The notes below the pieces were generated by a model. The model saw nothing but the letters and a program-made list of their open reading frames with translations. It made no database searches and was not told the DNA's origin. Made by a program: the position numbers and the translations under genes. A DNA stretch of 64,000 nucleotides from Alkalibacillus flavidus (lineage in GTDB: Bacteria; Bacillota; Bacilli; Bacillales; Alkalibacillaceae): the NCBI RefSeq assembly GCF_040545925.1, contig NZ_JBEPMX010000001.1, positions 186,001 to 250,000 of the forward strand. Reading direction: 5' to 3'. Shown here in pieces: positions 32,575 through 41,794 of this stretch (the stretch's first letter is position 1; every line of letters begins with the position of its first letter).

Positions 32575-33808
32575 TAACGATGATATGCTATCCCAAGAAG
32601 AAATCGATGCGTTGTTGAATGGTACAAACGACGATAATGATCAGGATCAAACAGATGAAACGACTGATCAAGATAATCGTGATGAATCGTCGATGTTGCA
32701 AGATTTATTGACTGATATAGAAATTGATGCAATTGGAGAATTAGGTAATATCTCATTTGGAAGCTCAGCGACAGCACTATCGTCACTTTTAAATCAAAAA
32801 GTAGAGATAACAACACCGGTCGTATCAGCGATTGACAGTGAGTCGTTAGTTAATGAATTCCCGTCTCCACATGTTGCGGTTAAAGTTGACTACACCGATG
32901 GCTTAAGAGGAACGAATTTATTTGTAATTAAAAGTCATGATGCAGCAGTGATTGCTGATTTAATGCTCGGGGGAGATGGGACGAACCCTGCTGAGGAGCT
33001 TGGTAAAATTCAACTAAGTGCTGTTCAAGAAGCGATGAATCAAATGATGGGGTCTGCTGCAACGAGTATGTCATCTGTATTTAATAAACGGATTGATATC
33101 ACTCCACCAGACACAACAGTATTGGATGTTGAAACAGGGCAAGGTACCGACTATATTCCAGACGGAGACAACTTTGTCAAAGTGTCCTTCCAGCTTAAAG
33201 TTGGTGATTTAATAGACTCGAACATTATGCAACTGTTGCCAATTGAATTTGCGAAAGAGTTTGTCGATAGTTTACTAAATGGAGAAGATTCAACCGAATC
33301 TGAGGAAGCGAGTACGGTGTCAGAGCAACCATCTGCGCCAAAACCGGACCCTGAACCACAACCATCGCAACCACAACAGCCAACTATGCCTCAACCTGAA
33401 GCGCAACCCCAGCCACAACCACAACCGGAGGCAGCGGCTAACCCGCAACAATTGGGGCAAAAATCGTTTCAACAAGGTGAAGGGCACAGTGTTGATCAAG
33501 CACAGTTCGAAGAGTTTGGTAAACAACCACAGCTCGCACAAGAAGAACATCGAAATTTAAATCTATTAATGGATATTCCATTAAATGTTTCTGTTGAACT
33601 AGGGCGTTCTAGTAAAAGCATTAAAGAAATTTTAGAATTAAACACAGGGTCTATCGTTGAATTGGATAAATTAGCAGGTGAGCCTGTTGATATTCTCGTT
33701 AATAACAAATTAATCGCGAAAGGTGAAGTTGTTGTTATTGATGAAAACTTTGGTGTCAGAGTGTCTGATATTTTAAGTCAATCAGAACGTATTCAAAAAT
33801 TACGATAA
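32564..33808 (+). CDS. fliY: Flagellar motor switch phosphatase FliY
   Basis: FliY is the Bacillus-type switch protein that fuses a CheC-like CheY-P phosphatase to a FliN domain. The protein (414 residues) has the N-terminal peptide MLSQEEIDALLNG, two CheC-type modules with IGELGNISFGSSATALSSLL and SAVQEAMNQMMGSAATSM, a Pro/Gln-rich linker at about 255-300 (bases near 33340-33440), and a C-terminal SpoA/FliN domain (DIPLNVSVELGRSSKSIKEIL). ATG 32564 has GAGAGG upstream and overlaps fliM. The low-complexity linker gives long open frames in other phases that are not genes. Confidence 0.95.
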   Translation: MMNNNDDMLSQEEIDALLNGTNDDNDQDQTDETTDQDNRDESSMLQDLLTDIEIDAIGELGNISFGSSATALSSLLNQKVEITTPVVSAIDSESLVNEFPSPHVAVKVDYTDGLRGTNLFVIKSHDAAVIADLMLGGDGTNPAEELGKIQLSAVQEAMNQMMGSAATSMSSVFNKRIDITPPDTTVLDVETGQGTDYIPDGDNFVKVSFQLKVGDLIDSNIMQLLPIEFAKEFVDSLLNGEDSTESEEASTVSEQPSAPKPDPEPQPSQPQQPTMPQPEAQPQPQPQPEAAANPQQLGQKSFQQGEGHSVDQAQFEEFGKQPQLAQEEHRNLNLLMDIPLNVSVELGRSSKSIKEILELNTGSIVELDKLAGEPVDILVNNKLIAKGEVVVIDENFGVRVSDILSQSERIQKLR

Positions 33809-33829
33809 ATAAATTAGGGGGATTTAATC

Positions 33830-34192
33830 ATGGGACAAAAAATCTTAGTAGTAGACGACGCGGCATTCATGCGCATGATGATTAAGGACATTTTAGAGAA
33901 AAATGGTTATGAAGTAGTTGGTGAAGGTGAAAACGGACAGGATGCCGTTAATAAGTATAAGGAATTAAAGCCTGATTTAGTTACGCTTGATATTACAATG
34001 CCTGAAAAAGACGGGATTCAAGCGTTGAAAGAAATCATGGGTGAAGATGGGAATGCACGTATTGTGATGTGTTCTGCCATGGGTCAACAATCGATGGTAA
34101 TCGACGCAATTCAAGCAGGAGCGAAAGACTTTATCGTTAAACCCTTCCAAGCTGATCGTGTGTTAGAAGCTATTGGAAAAGCGCTAAGTTAA
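33830..34192 (+). CDS. cheY: Chemotaxis response regulator CheY
   Basis: The 120-residue single receiver domain has the acidic pocket (VVDDAAF at 8-14), phospho-acceptor Asp54 in VTLDITMP, and the conserved Lys in DFIVKPF. CheY-P binds FliM; in B. subtilis this favours counterclockwise rotation, and FliY and CheC remove the phosphate. The ribosome binding site is AGGGGG. It lies between fliY and fliO as in B. subtilis. Confidence 0.98.
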   Translation: MGQKILVVDDAAFMRMMIKDILEKNGYEVVGEGENGQDAVNKYKELKPDLVTLDITMPEKDGIQALKEIMGEDGNARIVMCSAMGQQSMVIDAIQAGAKDFIVKPFQADRVLEAIGKALS

Positions 34193-34213
34193 TTGATACA
34201 AGGGACGATAATC

Positions 34214-34900
34214 ATGATGAAACGAGTTTTTTTGGTTGGATTACTAACAGTTTTAATCGCCTTGTCCTTCGAGGGCGGCATATTAAATGCTAATACAGAT
34301 TGCGAAGGAAGCGTCGCAGACTGTTTAGAATCTGATTCTTCATCAAATCAAAATGAAAACGATGAGCCAACGGATGACTTATCGCCTGACGATTCTAATA
34401 ATGAATCAAATGAGGACGAAAATGCTGTTGGCTCGTCCAATCAGTCTTTGTTTCTTGATTTTCTAAGAATGATAGCGGCACTCGTTCTCGTCTTAGCACT
34501 GCTATATGTCGTGTTGAAGTTTATTCAAAAACGTACGCGCAATTATCAACAAACGAGAGCGATGGAGAATATTGGTGGTGTAGCATTAGGTCATAACAAA
34601 TCGGCTCAGATTGTACGTGTCGGTGACGATTTTTATTTAGTTGGAGTAGGCGAAAATGTCGAATTTCTAACACAAATCGAGAACCCAGATACGATAGACC
34701 AACTTATACAATCACCTGAAGAAGCGTCAGGCAATGCATCGTTCCAATCATTTTTACAAAACTTTCAAAGCAAAAAACGAAACACATATCAAGAAGCTGA
34801 AACGAAAAATCAGTTCAAAACAGAACTTGAAACGATGAAAAATTCGAGAAAACGCATGATGAAACGTTATCAAGGTAAGGATGACCGTCACGATGAATGA
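34214..34900 (+). CDS. fliO: Flagellar biosynthetic protein FliO (FliZ)
   Basis: The 228-residue protein has an N-terminal signal-like helix (about 1-22), an acidic disordered loop (25-75), a membrane helix at about 79-102 (LRMIAALVLVLALLYVVLKF) and a FliO cytoplasmic domain with GGVALGHNKSAQIVRVGDDFYLVGV. FliO helps FliP assemble the export gate. ATG 34214 has AGGGACG seven bases upstream. It overlaps fliP (ATGAATGA). Confidence 0.92.
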   Translation: MMKRVFLVGLLTVLIALSFEGGILNANTDCEGSVADCLESDSSSNQNENDEPTDDLSPDDSNNESNEDENAVGSSNQSLFLDFLRMIAALVLVLALLYVVLKFIQKRTRNYQQTRAMENIGGVALGHNKSAQIVRVGDDFYLVGVGENVEFLTQIENPDTIDQLIQSPEEASGNASFQSFLQNFQSKKRNTYQEAETKNQFKTELETMKNSRKRMMKRYQGKDDRHDE

Positions 34901-35561
34901 GTTTATGAATCTATTTGCAGATAATGATCCCGGCAATATTTCGACAGCAGTTCAGTTATTACTGTTACTAACTGTCTTAACATTAGCGCCGAGTATTCTC
35001 GTCTTAATGACGAGTTTTACGCGTATTGTCATCGTTTTATCATTCGTTCGAACAGCTTTAGCGACACAACAAATGCCACCCAACCAAGTGTTAATTGGTT
35101 TAGCACTCTTTTTAACATTTTTCATTATGGCGCCAACATTATATGAAGTGAATGAAGAAGCCCTTCAGCCTTTGTTTAATGATGAAATTACACTTGACGA
35201 AGCATATGAGGAAGCAAGCATACCATTTAAAAATTTCATGTCTGAACATACTAGGCAACAAGACTTAGGGTTATTCATGGATTATACGGGTGCTGAAACA
35301 CCTGAATCTGTCCAAGACATACCGCTTACAACATTAGTTCCAGCATTTGTGATAAGTGAGCTGAAAACAGCCTTCCAGATGGGCTTTATGATTTTTATAC
35401 CATTTCTCGTAATTGATATGGCTGTTGCCAGTGTCCTGATGTCGATGGGTATGATGATGCTACCGCCAGTTATGATTTCATTACCGTTTAAAGTATTGCT
35501 GTTTGTCATTGTCGATGGTTGGTACTTAGTGACCCATTCAGTATTAGAAAGTTTTAGTTAG
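34893..35561 (+). CDS. fliP: Flagellar export gate protein FliP
   Basis: FliP forms the core of the export pore with FliQ and FliR. The 222-residue protein has conserved segments LMTSFTRIVIVLSFVRTALATQQMPPNQVLIGLALFLTFF and FMIFIPFLVIDMAVASVLMSMGMMMLPPVMISLPFKVLLF, with four membrane helices. I chose ATG 34893 (MNEFMNLF), matching B. subtilis FliP. An ATG at 34881 is also in frame and would add four residues. Confidence 0.96.
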   Translation: MNEFMNLFADNDPGNISTAVQLLLLLTVLTLAPSILVLMTSFTRIVIVLSFVRTALATQQMPPNQVLIGLALFLTFFIMAPTLYEVNEEALQPLFNDEITLDEAYEEASIPFKNFMSEHTRQQDLGLFMDYTGAETPESVQDIPLTTLVPAFVISELKTAFQMGFMIFIPFLVIDMAVASVLMSMGMMMLPPVMISLPFKVLLFVIVDGWYLVTHSVLESFS

Positions 35562-35582
35562 CAATAGGAAGAAGGAATCGAT

Positions 35583-35852
35583 ATGACTCCAGAGATGGTT
35601 GTCGCCTTAGGTGAACGAGGCGTTTATACAATTTTACTTGTCGTAGGGCCGTTACTAATTATTGCCCTAGCTGTTGGTTTAGCCGTAGCGATATTCCAAG
35701 CAACGACGCAAATTCAGGAACAAACGTTAGCGTTTATTCCGAAGATTATTGCTGTTTTTATTGCGATTGTCATTTTAGGTCCTTGGATGTTGCAGCGCAT
35801 GATCGAATTTACGGTCAGTATTTTTAATAATATTCCACAAGTGATTGGTTAA
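35583..35852 (+). CDS. fliQ: Flagellar export gate protein FliQ
   Basis: The 89-residue two-helix membrane protein has the family segment LLIIALAVGLAVAIFQATTQIQEQTLAFIPKI. FliQ wraps the FliP-FliR pore. The ATG follows GGAAGAAGGAA. fliR begins one base after its stop. Confidence 0.97.
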   Translation: MTPEMVVALGERGVYTILLVVGPLLIIALAVGLAVAIFQATTQIQEQTLAFIPKIIAVFIAIVILGPWMLQRMIEFTVSIFNNIPQVIG

Positions 35853-35853
35853 T

Positions 35854-36633
35854 ATGCTTGAATTATTAGATATTACACGTATTCCTGCTTTCTTCTTAAT
35901 ACTGGCTCGTTTAACGGGTTTCATTTTATTTGCACCTTTATTTGCTTATACAACGATTCCAAACCAAGTCAAAATTGGTTTGATTGTCATGCTGTCGTGG
36001 ATTATGTATTTAACACTCGACATTCCTGTTTTAGCGGTGGATGGCCAATACATATTACTTTTGTTAAAAGAGCTGACCATCGGGGTTATGCTCGCTTTGG
36101 TTGCTTATATTATTATCACAGCAGTTCAAATCGCAGGTGGTTTCATCGACTTCCAGATGGGTTTCGCGATTGCTAACGTTGTGGACCCGCAAACAGGTGT
36201 GCAAAGTCCGATCATAGGTCAGTATTACTACATCATGGCGATGTTGTTATTAATTGCGACTAATGCTCACCATTTACTGATTGACGGAATATTTTATAGC
36301 TATGATTTCATCGGCTTCCAAGATATGATTCCTATAGAGCAAGAGTCGTTTGCTGAATTTATCATCGTGACGATGTCACAAATGTTCATGCTGGCCTTCC
36401 AAATGGCGATTCCGATAGTAGGGACGTTGTTTTTAGTCGATGTGGCACTTGGTATGATTGCTCGTACCGTACCACAAATGAACGTCTTTATTATCGGTTT
36501 ACCACTTAAAATTTTAGTGAGTTTCGTAACTGTTTTTATCGCATTTAGCTTTTTCGGTCTATTAATCTCACAACTATTTGAATACATGTTCCAAACAATG
36601 CGGCAGTTAATGGAGTTGATTGGAGGCGCGTAA
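35854..36633 (+). CDS. fliR: Flagellar export gate protein FliR
   Basis: FliR completes the FliPQR pore. The 259-residue protein has six likely membrane helices and the family stretches FFLILARLTGFILFAPLF, GGFIDFQMGFAIANVVDPQ and FLVDVALGMIARTVPQMNVFIIGLPLKI. ATG 35854 follows the fliQ stop at once; a TTG at 35845 is in frame but inside fliQ. flhB begins one base after its stop. Confidence 0.96.
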   Translation: MLELLDITRIPAFFLILARLTGFILFAPLFAYTTIPNQVKIGLIVMLSWIMYLTLDIPVLAVDGQYILLLLKELTIGVMLALVAYIIITAVQIAGGFIDFQMGFAIANVVDPQTGVQSPIIGQYYYIMAMLLLIATNAHHLLIDGIFYSYDFIGFQDMIPIEQESFAEFIIVTMSQMFMLAFQMAIPIVGTLFLVDVALGMIARTVPQMNVFIIGLPLKILVSFVTVFIAFSFFGLLISQLFEYMFQTMRQLMELIGGA

Positions 36634-36634
36634 T

Positions 36635-37720
36635 GTGGCGTTACTGCGATTAGACTTACAATATTTTAATCAAGAGAAAACAGAGCAGGCAACACCTAAA
36701 AAACGTGAAGATTCCCGTAAAAAGGGTCAAGTTGCCAAAAGCCAAGATATAACGACTGCTATACTACTGTTCGCTGTTTTCGTGTTCATGGTAGCTTTCG
36801 GCTCAACATTAGGTGATACGTTATCGAGTATTTTTACATATGCCTTTACCGAAACGATTCATTTAGAAGTAACACCAGAAAATGTTGAGACCGTCTTATT
36901 TCAAGTGTCAGTTGAAGCAGTCAAAGTGGTCTTACCTATTATGGCTGTAGCTATAGTCGCTGCCTTAGTAGCGAACTATTTACAAATTGGCTTCCTCATC
37001 ACAGGTGAACCGCTCAAATTTGATTTAAATAAAGTTAATCCTATTAATGGTATTAAGCGGATTTTTTCAGCGCGTGCTATTGTTGAATTTTTGAAATCGA
37101 TGTTAAAGGTGTCATCAATTGCTGTCGTTTGTTTCACGATTTTGTGGTGGAATCGTTCTGAACTGATGATGTTATCACAAAAATCGATTGGTAATGCAAT
37201 TGCTTTTTTCGGGCAACTAACGCTATTAATGGGTGTGGCGGCGACCTTAATGTTGCTCATTATAGCGGTCATTGACTTCGTTTATCAGCGTTATGACCAC
37301 GAGAAAAATATCCGGATGTCAAAACAAGACGTTAAAGACGAGAACAAAAACATGGAAGGTGATCCGCTAATTAAGTCACGCATGAAAGAACGCCAGCGCT
37401 CTATGGCACAACAACGTATGATGAGTGAAGTGCCAGATGCTGATGTCGTCATCACGAACCCGACGCACTACTCAATTGCGCTTAAGTATGACGAGGACAA
37501 GGCAGACGCCCCATTTGTGATTGCTAAAGGGGTCGATTATGTCGCTTTAAAAATACGTGAGGTCGCTGATGCTAATAATGTTGTTCGAATCGAAAACCGT
37601 CAATTAGCAAGAGGCTTATACAACAGTGCTGAAATTGGCGAGACGATTCCAGAAGATTTCTTTCAACAAGTGGCTGAAGTACTTGCTTATGTATACAAGT
37701 TGGAAAAACGCGCGAAGTAG
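36635..37720 (+). CDS. flhB: Flagellar export specificity switch FlhB
   Basis: FlhB selects rod/hook and then filament substrates, switching after autocleavage. The 361-residue protein starts LRLDLQYFNQEKTEQATPKKREDSRKKGQ, has four membrane helices between about 30 and 210, and holds the cleavage motif NPTH in VVITNPTHYSIAL. GTG 36635 lies eight bases after GGAGG. The window also has a stand-alone FlhB C-terminal paralogue, ylqH. Confidence 0.97.
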   Translation: MALLRLDLQYFNQEKTEQATPKKREDSRKKGQVAKSQDITTAILLFAVFVFMVAFGSTLGDTLSSIFTYAFTETIHLEVTPENVETVLFQVSVEAVKVVLPIMAVAIVAALVANYLQIGFLITGEPLKFDLNKVNPINGIKRIFSARAIVEFLKSMLKVSSIAVVCFTILWWNRSELMMLSQKSIGNAIAFFGQLTLLMGVAATLMLLIIAVIDFVYQRYDHEKNIRMSKQDVKDENKNMEGDPLIKSRMKERQRSMAQQRMMSEVPDADVVITNPTHYSIALKYDEDKADAPFVIAKGVDYVALKIREVADANNVVRIENRQLARGLYNSAEIGETIPEDFFQQVAEVLAYVYKLEKRAK

Positions 37721-37743
37721 TAATGAAGAGAGGATTTTGAAAC

Positions 37744-39780
37744 ATGTCAGCAAGAGATATGTCGGTATTATTTGGTGTTATATTAATTATTGTCATGTTA
37801 GTCATTCCATTACCGGGATGGCTATTAAGTATTTTAATCTTAATAAATATTTCATTAGCTCTTATTGTTATTTTAGTCACGATGAACACACAGGAAGCAC
37901 TTGATTTCGCGATTTTTCCTTCATTACTCTTACTATTAACGTTGTTTAGATTAGGATTAAACGTTTCGACTACACGTTCTATTTTATCAGAAGCTGACGC
38001 TGGTAATGTCGTTGATACGTTTGGTGAATTCGTAACAGGTGGTAACCCGTTTGTTGGTTTCGTTATCTTTATTATTTTAGTAATTATTCAATTTATCGTC
38101 ATTACAAAAGGTGCCGAGCGTGTATCGGAAGTGGCGGCACGTTTTACGTTAGATGCGATGCCAGGTAAACAAATGAGTATTGATGCCGACTTGAATGCGG
38201 GTATGATTACGGAGCAACAAGCGAAACAACGCCGTGAAAAAATTGAAAATGAAGCTGACTTTTACGGTGCGATGGATGGTGCCAGTAAATTCGTGAAAGG
38301 GGATGCGATTGCTGGTATTGTCATCGTCTTAGTCAACATTATTTTCGGGTTTATTATTGGTATGGCACAGTGGGGCTTAACCTTCAATGAAACTGTTAAT
38401 ACATTTTTACGTTTAACAGTCGGTGACGGTTTAACATCACAAATTCCGGCTCTCTTAATTGCAACGGCAACAGGTATTATCGTCACACGTGTAGCAGCTG
38501 AAGGTAATTTATCACACGATGTGACGGGTCAACTTTTCCGTTACCCGCACTTACTGTATGTTGCGGCAGGTACGATTTTCTTCCTTGGCCTAACACCGAT
38601 TAACTTCTTACTGACAACGTTTATTGCTGCTATTTTAGCCGTAGGTGGTTGGTTCTTAACCCGTGCACAAGAACGTCGGGATGCATATGAGGAAGAGGAA
38701 ACCGAAGAACAAGCGGAGGAACAAGAAGTGGCGCAACCAGACAATGTTGTTGATTTACTTAATATGGATCCAATTGAATTCGAGTTTGGGTATGCGCTCA
38801 TTCCAATCGCTGATGCGAACCAAGGTGGTGACTTACTCGATCGAGTTGTGATGATCCGCCGTCAATTGGCTTTAGAATTAGGGATTGTCATTCCTGTCGT
38901 TCGTATCCGTGATAATATTCAGTTAAACCCGAACGAGTATCAATTGAAAGTCAAAGGTAATGAAGTCGCTAAAGGTGAATTGTACTTGAATCATTACTTA
39001 GCGATGTCGCCAGGGATGGAAGACGACTCGATTGAAGGTATTGATACTATTGAACCGGCATTTGGATTACCTGCTAAATGGATTTCAGAAGATATGAAAG
39101 ATGAAGCTGAACTGTCTGGTTATACAATTGTTGATCCGCCTTCTGTTGTATCAACACATATTACAGAAGTCATTAAGCAATATGCACACCAATTACTCGG
39201 CCGTGAGGAAACACAACAATTAATAGATCACTTGAAACAGAGTTACCCAACATTGGTCGAAGAGGTGACACCAGAGCCGCTGTCTGTTGGTGAAGTGCAA
39301 AAAGTCTTATCGAAGTTATTAGAAGAACAAATCTCGGTTCGTAATCTCCCGGTGATTTTTGAAACGTTGGCTGATTACGGCAAAATGACGAATGATACCG
39401 ATCTGTTAGCTGAGTATTGCAGGCAGTCCTTATCGATGCAAATTACCCAAACGTTCGCATCACCTGACCATACGATGAAAGTTGTGACGTTATCTCCGCA
39501 AGTCGAAAAGAAAATTGCTGAGCATATTCAACAAACGGAGCACGGGAACTTTTTATCGATGGATCCTGAAACACAACAAAAAATTATTGAGTCGATTCAT
39601 CAAGAAGCAAGCCAAGCATTTATGGATGACTCGACACCTGTCTTATTATGCTCACCTGCGATTAGACGTTACGTGAAGCAAATGATTGGTCGTTACTTAA
39701 AGGATGTAGTCGTCTTGTCTTATAATGAGTTAGAACCTGATCTTGAAGTCGAAAGCGCTGGGGTGGTGAACATCGCATGA
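37744..39780 (+). CDS. flhA: Flagellar export gate protein FlhA
   Basis: FlhA is the large export-gate subunit, driving proton-coupled export. The 678-residue protein has eight membrane helices in the first 310 residues. The cytosolic FHIPEP loop is in AARFTLDAMPGKQMSIDADLNAG. An acidic linker follows (EEEETEEQAEEQ, near 320). The C-terminal chaperone-docking domain starts near 340. It overlaps flhF by four bases (ATGA). Confidence 0.98.
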   Translation: MSARDMSVLFGVILIIVMLVIPLPGWLLSILILINISLALIVILVTMNTQEALDFAIFPSLLLLLTLFRLGLNVSTTRSILSEADAGNVVDTFGEFVTGGNPFVGFVIFIILVIIQFIVITKGAERVSEVAARFTLDAMPGKQMSIDADLNAGMITEQQAKQRREKIENEADFYGAMDGASKFVKGDAIAGIVIVLVNIIFGFIIGMAQWGLTFNETVNTFLRLTVGDGLTSQIPALLIATATGIIVTRVAAEGNLSHDVTGQLFRYPHLLYVAAGTIFFLGLTPINFLLTTFIAAILAVGGWFLTRAQERRDAYEEEETEEQAEEQEVAQPDNVVDLLNMDPIEFEFGYALIPIADANQGGDLLDRVVMIRRQLALELGIVIPVVRIRDNIQLNPNEYQLKVKGNEVAKGELYLNHYLAMSPGMEDDSIEGIDTIEPAFGLPAKWISEDMKDEAELSGYTIVDPPSVVSTHITEVIKQYAHQLLGREETQQLIDHLKQSYPTLVEEVTPEPLSVGEVQKVLSKLLEEQISVRNLPVIFETLADYGKMTNDTDLLAEYCRQSLSMQITQTFASPDHTMKVVTLSPQVEKKIAEHIQQTEHGNFLSMDPETQQKIIESIHQEASQAFMDDSTPVLLCSPAIRRYVKQMIGRYLKDVVVLSYNELEPDLEVESAGVVNIA

Positions 39781-40928
39781 AGGTAAAAAAATATACGGCA
39801 CCGACTATGCCTGAAGCTATGAAAACGGTCAGAAAAGAACTCGGTGACTCCGCTGTAATATTAAATTCTAAAGAGAAGCGGACGAAAGGGTTTCTCGGAC
39901 TATTTAAAAAGAAAAATATCGAAGTGGTTGCCGCTGTTGACCCAACTCCTGTGAAACCTTCGACACAAGAAGGTGACATAAAAGAACCGAATTTAAATTT
40001 TAAATTGAACAAACAATCGTCACTTAATTTGCACCAACCACAGCAGCAAAGTTCGGTGACAACGGATCAAGATTTATTAAAAGAAATTCGTGAGTTGCGT
40101 GAATCACTGATGCAATCATCATCAAGTACAACATCTTATCCCGCGCCTTTAGAAGCCGTTGCTAAACAATTGCACGAAGAAGGTGTCGCAGAAACTCACG
40201 TGCACCAGTTGATGGAACCCGCGATGTCTGAATATTATACGAGCGATAAACAAGCGGATGAAGCTGATTATTGGGAAATCGTAAAGCGTCAAATAACTGA
40301 AGATATGCAAGAGGCGATCGAATACGAACAAAAACAAAGTGTTAAAAAAGTCTTCTTATTTGGGCCAACGGGCGTAGGTAAAACAACGACTTTAGCTAAA
40401 TTAGCCGCTGATGCGTCGATCAATCGAGGATTAGATGTAGCCTTAATCACACTTGATACATATCGTATTGCTGCTGTCGAACAACTGAAGACTTATGCCA
40501 AAATTCTCGACTTGCCTGTAGAAGTTGCCTACAACCAAGACGATTTTGTAAAAGCAAAAGAACAATTTGCCGATAAAGATTTAATTTTGATCGATACAGC
40601 TGGCCGCAACTTCCGACATGATCAGTATATTGATGAAGTTAAACAATTCGTTCAGTTTGAGGATGACGATGAATTATTTGTTGTGCTATCACTGACCGCA
40701 AAAGAACAAGACATTGACGATATTTATACTCGCTTTCATGATTTATATATTAGTCAAGTTATTTTCACCAAGTTAGACGAAACTAAACATTTTGGTTCGA
40801 TTTTAAATCTATGGCGTAAACACCAGTTTAAAATTGCTTACTTAACGAATGGGCAAGATGTTCCAGATGATATTGAACGACCTTCAGCCCAACAGATGAC
40901 GGACTTAATAGTGGGTGATCGTACGTGA
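39777..40928 (+). CDS. flhF: SRP-type GTPase FlhF
   Basis: FlhF places flagella on the cell and is the third SRP GTPase of the window. The 383-residue protein has a basic N-terminal B domain (MKVKKYTAPTMPEAMKTVRKELG). The N domain follows, then the G domain with GPTGVGKTTT (near 196-205), DTYRIAAVEQL, DTAGRN and TKLDETKHFG. The start overlaps flhA and the end overlaps flhG. FlhG stimulates its GTPase in B. subtilis. Confidence 0.97.
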   Translation: MKVKKYTAPTMPEAMKTVRKELGDSAVILNSKEKRTKGFLGLFKKKNIEVVAAVDPTPVKPSTQEGDIKEPNLNFKLNKQSSLNLHQPQQQSSVTTDQDLLKEIRELRESLMQSSSSTTSYPAPLEAVAKQLHEEGVAETHVHQLMEPAMSEYYTSDKQADEADYWEIVKRQITEDMQEAIEYEQKQSVKKVFLFGPTGVGKTTTLAKLAADASINRGLDVALITLDTYRIAAVEQLKTYAKILDLPVEVAYNQDDFVKAKEQFADKDLILIDTAGRNFRHDQYIDEVKQFVQFEDDDELFVVLSLTAKEQDIDDIYTRFHDLYISQVIFTKLDETKHFGSILNLWRKHQFKIAYLTNGQDVPDDIERPSAQQMTDLIVGDRT

Positions 40929-41791
40929 AAGACCAAGCGCATGATTTAAGACAGCGTATGTTAGAACAAGAGCAAAATCAAGCTCATACGATTGCGATAT
41001 TTAGCGGAAAAGGTGGCGTAGGAAAATCTAACTTTGCATTGAATTTTGGTATGGCTCTGTCTGACATGAATAAAAAAGTGCTCATTTTCGATTTAGATAT
41101 TGGGATGGGTAATATTGATATTTTACTCGGTCTACAACCGAAACAAAGTTTATCGACAATGTTAGAGAAAAAGTTACAAATTTCTGATATTATAGAGACA
41201 GGACCACAACAATTGTCCTATGTAGCAGCTGGAACTGGCTTATCAGACTTTTTTCATCTCGATCGTTCGAAATATGATTATTTTGTCCGACAACTTCAGT
41301 ATGTCACGGCTTCCTACGATTATATTATTTTTGATTTAGGGGCTGGGATGACGGAAGAACATTTAGCTTTTATTCAAGCAGCAGATGAGAGTATCGTTGT
41401 CACGACGACTGAACCGACATCGATCACGGATGCTTATGCAGCCATGAAACGATTAGTGGTGCATAGCGATCGTGATGATTTACAATTATCATTATTAGTT
41501 AATCGAGCGAGCGATGGAGATGAAGGAGAATTTGCTTATAGTAAATTGAATGCGGTTGTGACTAAATTTTTAGAATGTGATTTAACGTATCAGGGCTATA
41601 TGCCAGATGATCCATCAATTATGCAAGCCGTTAAACAACAGGAACCTTTTTATACATTTGTACCGCGAAGTAAAGCGACAAAACAAATAAAAAAATTGGT
41701 CGAAAGCTTTTTAAACCAAGAGTCTGATTCAGAACCTGATCGCAAGTTTATTAAGCGGATTAGGTCATTTTTCTCAAGAAAGGTAGATTGA
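40925..41791 (+). CDS. flhG: MinD-like ATPase FlhG (YlxH)
   Basis: FlhG is a ParA/MinD-type ATPase that limits and places flagella with FlhF. The 288-residue protein has the deviant Walker A motif FSGKGGVGKSNFALN near 28-42, DLDIGMGNIDILLG, and an N-terminal extension (MKDQAHDLRQRM) that fits the DQAxxLR activator helix for FlhF. The GTG start overlaps the flhF stop (GTGA). cheB follows after three bases. Confidence 0.96.
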   Translation: MKDQAHDLRQRMLEQEQNQAHTIAIFSGKGGVGKSNFALNFGMALSDMNKKVLIFDLDIGMGNIDILLGLQPKQSLSTMLEKKLQISDIIETGPQQLSYVAAGTGLSDFFHLDRSKYDYFVRQLQYVTASYDYIIFDLGAGMTEEHLAFIQAADESIVVTTTEPTSITDAYAAMKRLVVHSDRDDLQLSLLVNRASDGDEGEFAYSKLNAVVTKFLECDLTYQGYMPDDPSIMQAVKQQEPFYTFVPRSKATKQIKKLVESFLNQESDSEPDRKFIKRIRSFFSRKVD

Positions 41792-41794
41792 CCT

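Noticed and set aside
33279..33560. Frames in both strands over the fliY Pro/Gln-rich linker
   Set aside because: Low-complexity codon repeats give open frames in several phases; only the fliY frame continues into recognised domains.
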